A stretch of 64,000 bases of DNA. Origin: Arthrobacter globiformis. GTDB lineage: Bacteria; Actinomycetota; Actinomycetes; Actinomycetales; Micrococcaceae. This document shows, in pieces, positions 52,664 to 61,380 of this stretch. The stretch lies in NCBI RefSeq assembly GCF_030815865.1, contig NZ_JAUSXI010000001.1:4588001-4652000 (forward strand), read 5' to 3'. The notes under the pieces were generated by a model that was not told where the DNA came from, ran no database searches, and saw only the letters and a program-made list of their open reading frames with translations. The stretch's first letter is position 1. The number at the start of each line of letters is the position of its first letter. The translations under genes and the position numbers were made by a program.

Positions 52664-53926
52664 GTGGGCAACGGATTCGGGGAGAAGCTCCGCGCTGAGC
52701 GGCTGGAGCGCGGACTGACCCAGGCCGAACTGGGCAGGGATCTGTACTCCCCCAGCTACATTTCCCTGCTGGAGACAGGCCGGCGGGAACCCACAGCCGA
52801 CGTCATCGAAGAGCTCGCCCGCAGGCTGGAGCTCGCGCCCAAGGCGCTCGAAGCGTGGAGCCAGCCCATCTCGGTCAGCGACGCCGAGTACGTGCTGGCC
52901 GGCCTCTATGCCCGGCAGGCATGGGACTTGCGCGACTACGGCCTCGCGGCCGAACACGCCGCGAACGCTGCCCGGATCGCCCTCGACGGCAAGAACACCA
53001 GCGCCTGGTGGAACATGACCTACATGCAGGCCGAATGCCTCATGAAGCAGGGCCAGCTCAAGGAATGCCAGAAGATCATGGAGCACCTCTCCGAGCACCC
53101 CATGGCCACGGAATCGGCCGGTCTGGGTGTCCGGGCGCGCCAGATGCTCGCCGCCCTGTGCCACGGGCAGGGCCAGCTGGGCACCGCCGTCGAACACGCC
53201 GAGAAGGCCGTGGAGCTGTGCGCGCAGCTACCCAAAGGCTCAACACTGATCATTGGGGCGCTCCGCGCGCTGATAGGGGCGCTGGCCGAGAGTGGCCGGC
53301 TCGACGAGGCGTGGAAGTACTGCCAGGACATGAATGAGCAGATGGACGAGCATTCGATGTCCCAGCTCGCGGGCGAGGTGGCATGGGTGATCGGCAATGT
53401 CGCGTTCATGCGGCACGACTACCCGGAGGGCATCAAGCACCACGAGCGGGCGGCTAAGCTGCTCTCCCCCGCCAACGACATCGAGCTGTGGGCCCGCTTT
53501 AACAAGGCGTCGGCCGCCGTCCGCCTCTCCTCCGGAATCGTTGAGCCGGAGACCCTGTCCGCCATTGAGCGCGCCGAACTCGCGCTGTCCATCGTCGGCG
53601 GGAACAAGACGGACCAACTGGAAGTCGCCTTCATCCGCGCCCGCTGGCTCTATCTCACGGGCGACATCGTGGCTGCAGTCCAGAAGCTCCGCGACATCCA
53701 CGCCGAACGCATGGATCTGGCCAAGCACACGGCCGGCGAGGTTTCGCTGCTTCTCGGCAAATCGCTAAAGGCTGCGGGCGAAGGGGATGAGGCGCTGGTG
53801 CATCTGCAGGAGGCGCAGAAGGAATTCAGTGCCGCCGGCGCGCAGGACCGGGTCCAGCAGGCCCTCGATGCCGTGCTGGAGATCCGGCTCGCCCAGCGCC
53901 GTGCGGCAGCAGCCGAAGCCAGCTAG
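52664..53926 (+). CDS. XRE-family regulator with C-terminal TPR domain (RRNPP-like)
   Basis: A 420-residue protein. Residues 8-58 form a Cro/CI helix-turn-helix (GLTQAELGRDLYSPSYISLL). The remaining 350 residues are helical with repeated TPR patterns (for example WWNMTYMQAECLMKQGQLKE and ALRALIGALAESGRLDEAW). This is the architecture of RRNPP peptide receptors such as Rgg and PlcR, where the TPR groove binds a short imported peptide. GGAGG lies before GTG 52664. It is divergent from a gene for a secreted triple-repeat peptide, which is the likely ligand. Helical-repeat XRE regulators without peptide partners also exist. Confidence 0.85.
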   Translation: MGNGFGEKLRAERLERGLTQAELGRDLYSPSYISLLETGRREPTADVIEELARRLELAPKALEAWSQPISVSDAEYVLAGLYARQAWDLRDYGLAAEHAANAARIALDGKNTSAWWNMTYMQAECLMKQGQLKECQKIMEHLSEHPMATESAGLGVRARQMLAALCHGQGQLGTAVEHAEKAVELCAQLPKGSTLIIGALRALIGALAESGRLDEAWKYCQDMNEQMDEHSMSQLAGEVAWVIGNVAFMRHDYPEGIKHHERAAKLLSPANDIELWARFNKASAAVRLSSGIVEPETLSAIERAELALSIVGGNKTDQLEVAFIRARWLYLTGDIVAAVQKLRDIHAERMDLAKHTAGEVSLLLGKSLKAAGEGDEALVHLQEAQKEFSAAGAQDRVQQALDAVLEIRLAQRRAAAAEAS

Positions 53927-53941
53927 CAGCCACTACGCAAA

Positions 53942-53989
53942 ACAGGAGGCACCCCTTGGGACCAGTCCCGGGGCGCCTCCTGTCTTTTT
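53942..53989. terminator. Bidirectional terminator between the XRE-TPR gene and purC
   Basis: ACAGGAGGCACCCC (53942-53955) pairs with 53970-53983 at 13 of 14 positions, followed by CTTTTT. The genes are convergent, so it may serve both. Confidence 0.85.
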
Positions 53990-54004
53990 GGAAGCCTGGA
54001 GCGC

Positions 54005-54949
54005 CTAGCTGAACGTGCGGCCGGTCAGCTTCTCGTAGGCCTCGATGTAGCGGGCCCGGGTACGGTCCACGATGTCCGCGGGCAGGGCCGGCGGCGGCGT
54101 GTCGGAGGCCTTGTCCCAGCCGGATTCGGCGGACGTCAGCCAGTCCCGGACAAACTGCTTGTCGTAGGAGGGCTGCGCCTTGCCGGGCTCGTACGTGGCG
54201 GCGTCCCAGAACCGGGACGAGTCCGGCGTCAGGACCTCGTCGCCCAGGGTGATGGCCCCGTTCACGACGTCATAACCGAACTCCACCTTGGTGTCGGCCA
54301 GGATGATGCCGCGTTCACGGGCGATCCCCTCGGCCTTGGTGTAGATGCCCAGCGTCAGTTCGCTCAGGCGCGCGGCGATGTCGTCGCCCACGATGGACAC
54401 GACGGCGTCGTAGGTAATGTTTTCGTCGTGCTCCCCCACCTCGGCCTTGGCCGACGGGGTGAAGATGGCCTGCTCTAGGCGGGAGCCGTCCACCAGGCCT
54501 TCCGGCAGCGGGATCTCGCAGACGGTGCCGGACTGCCGGTACTCCACGAGGCCGGAGCCGGTGAGGTAGCCGCGGGCGATGCATTCCACCGGGAACATTT
54601 CCAGCTTCTTGCAGATCATGGCCCGGCCCTCGACCGCTGCCGGCACGCCGTCCTCCACCGTGGAGGCCAGGACGTGGTGTTCCACATCCAGCTGGTCGAA
54701 CCACCAGAGGCTCAGCTGGGTCAGGACCCGTCCCTTGTCCGGGATTTCGCTGCTGAGCACGTGGTCGTAGGCACTGATGCGGTCACTGGCCACCACCAGC
54801 ACGCATTCCTGCCCGAACTGCTCGTTGATGGACTCGCTAGCCGGGACGTACAGGTCGCGGACCTTGCCGGAGTAGACATGCTTCCAGCCGGGCAGCTCCG
54901 CGTGGGCGGTGTCCAGGCCGCGGGTGTTTTCCTGTTCAGCCACTGTCAA
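54005..54949 (-). CDS. purC: Phosphoribosylaminoimidazole-succinocarboxamide synthase
   Basis: Joins CAIR and aspartate in purine synthesis. The 314-residue protein has the family signatures YSGKVRDLY, VASDRISAYD, LTQLSLWWFD, ARGYLTGSG and ILADTKVEFG. The start TTG 54949 overlaps the purD stop; GTG 54943 is an alternative with nearly the same N-terminus. Length is as in other actinobacteria and plants, longer than the 237 residues of E. coli. Confidence 0.96.
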   Translation of the reverse strand: MTVAEQENTRGLDTAHAELPGWKHVYSGKVRDLYVPASESINEQFGQECVLVVASDRISAYDHVLSSEIPDKGRVLTQLSLWWFDQLDVEHHVLASTVEDGVPAAVEGRAMICKKLEMFPVECIARGYLTGSGLVEYRQSGTVCEIPLPEGLVDGSRLEQAIFTPSAKAEVGEHDENITYDAVVSIVGDDIAARLSELTLGIYTKAEGIARERGIILADTKVEFGYDVVNGAITLGDEVLTPDSSRFWDAATYEPGKAQPSYDKQFVRDWLTSAESGWDKASDTPPPALPADIVDRTRARYIEAYEKLTGRTFS

Positions 54950-56277
54950 GCCTTTTCTTCCGAAGCGGAGCCGGCCTGGGCAGCCGACGGGGCGGTGACG
55001 GCGGACGACACCTTGATTTCACCGCGTGCGGCCTTGCCTGCGATGTCCGTGCGGAACTGGGCGCCTTCCAGCTGAACCAGCTCCACGCCGTCGTACGCCC
55101 TTTCCCGGGCCTCCACGAGGTCGGATCCGAGCGCCACCACGGCCAGCACGCGGCCGCCGGCGGAGACCACCTTGCCCTCGCCGTCGAGCGTGGTTCCGGC
55201 GTGGATCACGTGGACACCCTCCAGCTCGTCAACCTTCTTGAGGCCGCGGATGCGGTCACCCGTCCGGGGGGTGTCGGGGTAATTTTCGGAGGCGACGACG
55301 ACGGCGACTGCTGTGTCCTTGGACCAGCGCAGCTCTTCTGCCTGGTCCAGTTCGCCCTTGGCGGCTGAGAGGAGCAGGGAACCGAGGGGCGTCTTGAGCC
55401 GTGCGAGCACAGCCTGGGTTTCGGGGTCGCCGAAGCGGACGTTGAATTCGATGACCCGCGTGCCGCGCGTGGTCAGCGCCAGGCCGACGAACAGCACGCC
55501 GACGAACGGGGTGCCGCGGCGGGCCATCTCGTCCACGGTGGGCTGGGCGATGCGGTCAATGACCTCCTGGACAAGGCCTTCAGGAGCCCAGTCGAGCGGG
55601 GTGTAGGCACCCATGCCGCCGGTGTTGGGGCCTTCGTCGTTGTCGTAGATGCGCTTGAAGTCCTGCGCCGGGGACAGTGCCACCGTGTTGCGGCCGTCGC
55701 ACAAGACGAACACGGAGACCTCCGGGCCGTCCAGGAACTCCTCGATGACCACGGTTCCGCCGGCGTCGAAGCAGCTCTGGGCGTGCGCCAGGGCGTCGTC
55801 CCGGTTGTTGGTGACCACCACGCCCTTGCCTGCGGCCAGGCCGTCGTCCTTGACGACGTAGGGTGCGCCGAAAGTGTCGAGCGCTGCGGCTGCCTCGTCG
55901 GCATTGGCAGCCACCAGCGCCATCGCCGTGGGAACGCCGGCTTCGGCCATGATCTGCTTCGCGAAAGCCTTGGAGGCCTCGAGTTGGGCGGCGTCTTTGC
56001 TGGGCCCGAACACCGGGATGCCGGCGTCGCGCACGGCATCGGACACACCGGCCGCAAGGGGGGCTTCGGGACCAACCACCACCAGGTCGACGTCGAGCCG
56101 GGTGGCGAGCGCCGCCACCGCGTCCGGATCGTTCCCGTTGATCGCGTGCGTGGGGACGAGCTTGCTGATGCCGGCGTTGCCCGGAGCCGCGTGGACTTCG
56201 GAAACGTTGGGGTCGGCAAGGAGGGAGCGGACAATGGCGTGTTCGCGGCCGCCGGGGCCAATGACGAGTACCTTCAC
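54946..56277 (-). CDS. purD: Phosphoribosylamine-glycine ligase
   Basis: Second step of purine synthesis. The 443-residue ATP-grasp enzyme begins VKVLVIGPGGREHAI and shows YVVKDDGLAAGKGV, VIEEFLDGPEVSVF and GGMGAYTP, and ends with a GARS C-domain. GTG 56277 is chosen because it begins the Rossmann motif; an upstream in-frame start would add 19 unconserved residues. GGAG lies 3 bases before it. Coupled to purC. Confidence 0.96.
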   Translation of the reverse strand: MKVLVIGPGGREHAIVRSLLADPNVSEVHAAPGNAGISKLVPTHAINGNDPDAVAALATRLDVDLVVVGPEAPLAAGVSDAVRDAGIPVFGPSKDAAQLEASKAFAKQIMAEAGVPTAMALVAANADEAAAALDTFGAPYVVKDDGLAAGKGVVVTNNRDDALAHAQSCFDAGGTVVIEEFLDGPEVSVFVLCDGRNTVALSPAQDFKRIYDNDEGPNTGGMGAYTPLDWAPEGLVQEVIDRIAQPTVDEMARRGTPFVGVLFVGLALTTRGTRVIEFNVRFGDPETQAVLARLKTPLGSLLLSAAKGELDQAEELRWSKDTAVAVVVASENYPDTPRTGDRIRGLKKVDELEGVHVIHAGTTLDGEGKVVSAGGRVLAVVALGSDLVEARERAYDGVELVQLEGAQFRTDIAGKAARGEIKVSSAVTAPSAAQAGSASEEKA

Positions 56278-56433
56278 AGTCTCCAAGGGTACTTTGTGCA
56301 CCGTGCTGGCTCCTAAGCTGCAACCGGGACGCACTTGTGACCGGGTCTCCCAGTGTGGCCTGCCCTCGCCTGTGACCTGCCCTCAGCTGTGACCGGCGGC
56401 AATCCGGGCGGCCCGCCGCTACGAACCAATGTC

Positions 56434-58011
56434 ATGAAGAAGCTCATGAGGTGGTTGAGGGGACCAGCCGCGTTGGCGGCCCTTGCAGGGGTGGCCGCCG
56501 CCGCCGTCGTACTTTCCGTTGCGGAACTGGCGGGGGCGTTCTTTACCGCCCGCGCCACTCCCCTGTTTGCCCTGGGTTCGACGTTCATCGACTTCACGCC
56601 GCCACGGCTGAAGGACTTCGCGATTGCGACGTTCGGCACCAATGACAAAGCCGCGCTCTTCGCCGGGATGGGCCTGACAATTTTCGTGCTGGCGTGCGTG
56701 CTGGGCGTGGTGGCGTACCGGAGATGGGTGCTGGGCGCGGCCGGCGTGCTGTTCATGGGCGCGGTGATCGTGGCCAGCGTGGTGACCCGCGCGGGCGTCA
56801 GGCCGCTGGACGCCGTGCCCTCGCTCCTCGGAACCGTGGCCGGGCTGGTCGTGCTGCGGTTGCTGGTCTCGCGGCTGTGGCGGCTGCAGGTCTTTCCGGA
56901 TGCTCCCGCCGATGTGGCGGCCAAGGCGCCGGAGCGCCCGGCCACCTCCCGGCGGGCCTTCTTCGCGGCCACCGGCCTCACGGCGGCCGCCGCGGGCATC
57001 GCGGCCACCGGGGGCCGGCTGCTCAGCGCGGCGCGCAGCAATGTGGCCCAGGCGAGGGAGTCCCTCCGGCTGCCGGCGCCGGGCCGGCCCGCAACCGCCG
57101 TGCCCGCCGGAGTACAGTCGGCCACGCCGGGCGTGACGCCGTGGCTGACGCCCGGCAAGGACTTCTACCGGATTGACACCGCCCTCAGCGTCCCGGAGAT
57201 CAAGGCGGAGGAGTGGGAACTGCGCGTGCACGGGCTGGTGGAGGAGGAGGTCCGGCTCACCTTCCAGGACCTCCTCGACGCCGACCTGATCGAGTCCCAC
57301 GTGACCCTCACCTGCGTCTCCAATCCGGTGGGCGGCAACCTCGCCGGCAACGCCAAGTGGCTGGGGCTCCCCATCCGCGAGGTGCTCAAGCGGGCCAGGC
57401 CCACCGCCGGCGCGGACATGGTGCTCTCCACCTCCATCGACGGGTTCAGCGCCTCCACGCCTCTGGAGGTCCTGCAGGACGGCCGCGACGCCATGCTCGC
57501 CATCGGCATGAACGGCGAGCCACTGCCGCTGGAACATGGCTATCCCGTGCGCATGGTGGTGCCGGGACTCTACGGGTTCGTGTCCGCCACGAAGTGGGTG
57601 GTGGACCTGGAGGTGACCCGCTTCGCCGACAGCAAGGCCTACTGGACCCAGCGCGGCTGGTCGGAGCGCGGCCCCATCAAGACGATGGCCCGGGTGGAGG
57701 TGCCCAAATCCTTCGCCGTGGTGCCGGCCGGGAAGGTAGCCATCGGAGGCACCGCGTGGGCGCAGACCAGGGGCATCACCAAGGTGGAGGTGCAAATCGA
57801 CGGCGGCGACTGGGCCGCAGCCGTTCTCTCGGACGAGGCCTCCGTTGATACATGGCGGCAGTGGTCCTTCGCCTGGGACGCTCAGCCCGGCTCGCACTAC
57901 ATCAAGGTGCGCGCCACGGACGGGACCGGCGAGGTGCAGACGGAGAAGCGCGCCGATCCCGTGCCCGACGGCGCCTCCGGCTGGCAGTCGGTCATGGTCA
58001 CCGTTGAGTAG
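56434..58011 (+). CDS. Membrane-anchored sulfite-oxidase-type molybdopterin protein
   Basis: A 525-residue protein with four N-terminal membrane helices (about 12-35, 74-94, 98-118, 128-146). A fifth hydrophobic segment is preceded by Arg173-Arg174 (TSRRAFFAATG), resembling a twin-arginine signal. The catalytic domain has the molybdenum-ligand Cys294 in VTLTCVSNPVGG and a KWLGLPIREVL segment. A C-terminal dimerisation domain of Mo-co oxidoreductase type ends the protein. It probably acts outside the membrane. Substrate unproven: sulfite, or protein methionine sulfoxide as in MsrP-type systems. Confidence 0.9.
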   Translation: MKKLMRWLRGPAALAALAGVAAAAVVLSVAELAGAFFTARATPLFALGSTFIDFTPPRLKDFAIATFGTNDKAALFAGMGLTIFVLACVLGVVAYRRWVLGAAGVLFMGAVIVASVVTRAGVRPLDAVPSLLGTVAGLVVLRLLVSRLWRLQVFPDAPADVAAKAPERPATSRRAFFAATGLTAAAAGIAATGGRLLSAARSNVAQARESLRLPAPGRPATAVPAGVQSATPGVTPWLTPGKDFYRIDTALSVPEIKAEEWELRVHGLVEEEVRLTFQDLLDADLIESHVTLTCVSNPVGGNLAGNAKWLGLPIREVLKRARPTAGADMVLSTSIDGFSASTPLEVLQDGRDAMLAIGMNGEPLPLEHGYPVRMVVPGLYGFVSATKWVVDLEVTRFADSKAYWTQRGWSERGPIKTMARVEVPKSFAVVPAGKVAIGGTAWAQTRGITKVEVQIDGGDWAAAVLSDEASVDTWRQWSFAWDAQPGSHYIKVRATDGTGEVQTEKRADPVPDGASGWQSVMVTVE

Positions 58012-58107
58012 GCGGTCCTGTCACTGGGCGTCTTGCCGTTGTAAAAGCCGGCCGGCCGCCCCTGACGGCTCCCGGAGAATGCCGCTGCCGCACCATAGAC
58101 TGGGCCC

Positions 58108-59124
58108 ATGGCCCTAACTTCGCACGCCACGTTCACTGTGGATTCCGCCGTCGAACTCGCAGTGGTTGAACGAAGCGGATTCGTGGAGTCGCGCCATATC
58201 GGGGCGGCGGTGGTGCTCGCCGCGGACGGCCACGTGGTCACGCAGCTGGGCGACATCTCCACCCCCATCCTGGCCCGGTCCACGCTCAAGCCCCTGCAGG
58301 CGCTGGCGGCCATGCAGTCCGGTGTTCCTCTGCGTGGCGCCCAGGTGGCCCTCGCCTGCGCCAGCCACACCGGATCGCTCGACCACATGGACGTCGTGGA
58401 AGGCATGCTCAAGGCCGCGGGTGTTAAGGAGGACCAGCTGCAGTGCCCCGCCGCCTGGCCACAGGACGAGACGGCACGCACCTGGCTGACCAGGTCTGAG
58501 CGGGGCAAGTCCCGGCTGGCGTTCAACTGCTCGGGGAAGCATGCGGCTTTCCTGTGGGCCTGCACGGAAAACGGCTGGGACACGCACAGCTACCTGGAGC
58601 CCAACCACCCGCTGCAGCAGCGCATCCGCACCGTGATCGAGGAGTACTCCGGCGAGCAGATCGCACACCTGGGCATCGACGGCTGCGGCGCTCCGGTGGC
58701 CGCCATCTCGCTGACCGGCCTGGCCCGCGCCTACTCCCTGCTCGCCAAAGCCCCCTCCGACAAATCCGCCAACGCCCGCGCCGCCACCATCGCCACCTCC
58801 ATGCTGGACTACCCCTGGGCGGTCCAGGGCAGGGGCGAGGCCAACACGGTCGTGATGGAGGAGCTGGACGTCATCGCCAAGATCGGCGCCGAGGGCATCC
58901 TGGTCATGGCCACCTCCCAGGGGGTCTCCGTGGCCCTCAAGATGCTCGACGGCAACCTGCGGGCCACCTCGCTGGTGGGCCTGACGCTGCTGGCGGCCTG
59001 CGGAGCCGTCGACATCCCGGGTGTGTCCAGCGTGCTCGAGAAGGTGGTGGAGCCGGTCCTCGGCGGTGGCCGTCCCGTGGGCAAGATCCGCCTGGGCCAC
59101 GCTGTCTCGGCCCTGCTGGACTAA
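58108..59124 (+). CDS. L-asparaginase, Rhizobium etli type
   Basis: Hydrolyses asparagine to aspartate and ammonia. The 338-residue protein has the class 3 signature ARSTLKPLQALAAM with Ser58 and Lys61, plus ASHTGSLDHMDV and NCSGKHAAFL. These correspond to the Ser/Lys pairs and metal-binding Cys region of ReAII/ReAV. No signal peptide, so cytoplasmic. It begins about 100 bases after the sulfite-oxidase-type gene. Confidence 0.9.
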   Translation: MALTSHATFTVDSAVELAVVERSGFVESRHIGAAVVLAADGHVVTQLGDISTPILARSTLKPLQALAAMQSGVPLRGAQVALACASHTGSLDHMDVVEGMLKAAGVKEDQLQCPAAWPQDETARTWLTRSERGKSRLAFNCSGKHAAFLWACTENGWDTHSYLEPNHPLQQRIRTVIEEYSGEQIAHLGIDGCGAPVAAISLTGLARAYSLLAKAPSDKSANARAATIATSMLDYPWAVQGRGEANTVVMEELDVIAKIGAEGILVMATSQGVSVALKMLDGNLRATSLVGLTLLAACGAVDIPGVSSVLEKVVEPVLGGGRPVGKIRLGHAVSALLD

Positions 59125-59153
59125 CGTACTTTTGGCTTTTCAAGGAGGCACCG

Positions 59154-59555
59154 GTGGCAGTTGCGCGCCGCAGAATTGACCCGGCCAGCGGCAAAGCGGC
59201 CCTGATCGAATGGGCGGCAGGTGCCGTCCCGCCGTCGGACGCTGCTCCGGCGGTTCCGGCCGCTCCGGCCGTCCCCCGTTCGGTGATCGCGACGGCGGTC
59301 CGGTACTCGCTCGAGGAGGTCACCGCCCGCGCGCCCGGGAATTCGGTGGAGGTGCGGGTGCCTCCGTTCGGCGTCACCCAGTGCGTGGAGGGTCCGCGGC
59401 ACACGCGCGGCACTCCCCCGAACGTCATCGAGTGCGACGCCGCCACCTGGCTTGCGATGGTGACCGGACGGCTGAGCTGGGCGGACGCCGTGGGCGCCGG
59501 ACGCGTGGCCGCCTCCGGCCTGCGCGCGGACCTGTCAGCCCTGCTCCCGCTCTGA
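59154..59555 (+). CDS. Sterol carrier-like protein
   Basis: A 133-residue protein starting at GTG 59154 after AAGGAGG. N-terminal MAVARRRIDPASGKAAL is followed by a Pro/Ala linker. A compact alpha/beta domain (SVEVRVPPFGVTQCVEGPRH, NVIECDAATWLAM) ends in a helix. This is the pattern of small actinobacterial SCP2-like proteins; ligand unknown. Probably co-transcribed with the asparaginase 29 bases upstream. Confidence 0.78.
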   Translation: MAVARRRIDPASGKAALIEWAAGAVPPSDAAPAVPAAPAVPRSVIATAVRYSLEEVTARAPGNSVEVRVPPFGVTQCVEGPRHTRGTPPNVIECDAATWLAMVTGRLSWADAVGAGRVAASGLRADLSALLPL

Positions 59556-59573
59556 GCACTGCCAGCTTAAAGA

Positions 59574-59623
59574 GGCAGGATCCCGCCCCGGACTGAACTG
59601 CTCAGCCGGGACGGGATCCTGCC
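59574..59623 (+). terminator. Terminator after the sterol-carrier-like gene
   Basis: GGCAGGATCCCGCCCCGG (59574-59591) pairs with 59606-59623 at 17 of 18 positions around a 14-base loop; CTCATTCCTTT follows. The palindromic element at 59635 lies directly after it. Confidence 0.8.
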
Positions 59624-59634
59624 CTCATTCCTTT

Positions 59635-59699
59635 GGAGTTTTTGTACAGATATCGCGACTTCAAGGGCCTTCAGCGGACGATATCTGTACAAAAACTCC
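59635..59699. repeat. Long perfect palindrome, copy 1 of a repeat family
   Basis: Arms of 21 bases (59635-59655 and 59679-59699) are perfectly complementary: the left arm begins GGAGTTTTTGTACAGATATC and the loop is 23 bases. It sits 5 bases after the dctA stop. A diverged relative is at 61315-61380, on the other side of dctA. Confidence 0.85.
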
Positions 59700-59704
59700 G
59701 TGCG

Positions 59705-61187
59705 CTATTCGTGGTTGATGGCTGCCGACGGCCTGCTCATCTGGAACTCCGGCATCTCACCGGGGTTCGGGCCGCCGCGGAACTTGGGCGAAGCCTGCCC
59801 GCCCCCGCTGATCCGTTCGAGTTCCTGCTCCTGGAAGTCCTCCTCCACGCCGAGCATGACCGCCGAATCATGGTTGGTGATCTCGCCGCGGAATGCCCGG
59901 ACCATGACGCTGCGGTCAAACTGGCCCTCCCACTTGGAGACCACAAAAGTTGCCACGCAGTTGCCCAGCAGGTTGACCACCACGCGCATGGAGTCCATGA
60001 GCCGGTCGGCGCCAAGGAGCAGGGCGACGCCGGCCACCGGGAAGATTCCCAGCGCAGCTGCCGTGGCGGACAGTGCCAGGAAGGACGAGCCGGGAACGCC
60101 GGCCATGCCCTTGGAGGTCAGCAGCAGCACTCCGAGGGCGGCCAACTGCTGGCCGAGGTCCAGGTGGTGGCCGAAGGCCTGGGCGAGGAACAGCAGGGAG
60201 ATGGACAGGTAGATCGCGGCTCCGTCCAGGTTGAAGGAGTAGCCCGTGGGCACCACCAGGCCGGTGGTGGCCCGGGAGCATCCGGCATTCGTCAGCTTGG
60301 TCATGATGCGAGGCATTACGGCCTCGGTGGACGCGGTGCCGAGGGCCAGCAGGAATTCCTCGCGGGTGTACTTGAGGAACTGCCACAGCGGAACCCGGGC
60401 GAAGCTCCAGGCCACGACGAACAGGAGCCCAATGAACACCACAGCCGCGCCATAGCAGGCGGCAATCAGCATGGCGTAGGTGCCGAGGGTGTCCAGCCCG
60501 TACTGGCCGATGATGAAGGCCATCGCCCCGAAAGCACCGATCGGCGCAACCTTCATGATCCAGGACATGATCTTGAAAACGAGTTCCAGGACCGTCTCCA
60601 TGAGGCTGACAACCGGGAGGCACCGCTCGCGGCCGATGACGACGATCGCGGCGCCGAAGAACACGGAGAAGAAGAGGACCTGCAGCAGGCTGTTGTTGGC
60701 GAAGGCGCCGATGACGCTGGTGGGGATGACGTCCAGGATAAAGGCCGCTGCGTCCTTCGGCACGGCGTGGCCGGTCTTGGCGTCCACGGCTTCCTGGGAC
60801 AGCGTGCTCGGGTCAATGTTCAGCCCGGCACCGGGCTGGACGATGTTGCCTACGATCAGGCCGAAGACCAGCGCGAAAAGCGTGGCCGCGGTGAAGTAGA
60901 GAAGGGCTTTGACTCCGACCCTTCCGACCGCCTTGACGTCGCCAACGGCCGAAATTCCCGTGACGATCACGAGAAAGATCAGCGGCGCAATGATCATCTT
61001 GATGAGCCTGGATGAAGCCGTCACCGAGCGGCCTCAGTTGAGCGCCTAGGTCCGGCGGCCAGAAATGCCCTATAAGAACACCCGCCACGACGGCGATCAG
61101 AATTTGGAAGAAGAGCGACCTATACAAGGGCTTCTTCTTCGACGGCACCGAACTCGCCTTCAGCGCCGCGGAATCTGGGATCTTCAT
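59705..61187 (-). pseudogene. dctA: C4-dicarboxylate:cation symporter gene with a one-base frameshift
   Basis: The N-terminus (MKIPDSAALKASSVPSKKKP, with helix FFQILIAVVAGVLIGHFW) is read from ATG 61187 to about 61011. The body (LIKMIIAPLIFLVIVTG onward) is in another frame to 59705. Removing one base at 61010-61011 joins them as GDGFIRLIKMII, matching the DctA pattern. The body has LGTASTEAVMPR and VPTGYSFNLDGAAIY, both needed for dicarboxylate and sodium/proton binding. About 490 residues if restored. A sequencing error or recent mutation is equally possible. Confidence 0.88.
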
Positions 61188-61314
61188 TGATCTGTACCTA
61201 TCAATTTGGGAACAGCCCCGGATCGGGGTCTGCTTCCAACGTAACCCCAGTCACACTATTCCGCAAGAGGAAATTCAGTTTTCACGATGCGGAACTCTGG
61301 GGCCGGTCACGATT

Positions 61315-61380
61315 GAGTTTTTTGTCCACTTATTGGGAGTTACAGCCCCCTCCAGCGGCCATTATCTGTCCAAAAACTCC
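61315..61380. repeat. Diverged palindrome, copy 2 of the repeat family
   Basis: The right part ends CCAAAAACTCC and carries CAGCGG and ATTATCTGT at the same spacing as copy 1. The left arm begins GAGTTTTTTGTCCACTTAT. The stem is imperfect. It lies upstream of dctA and abuts the end of the DUF559 remnant. Confidence 0.7.
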
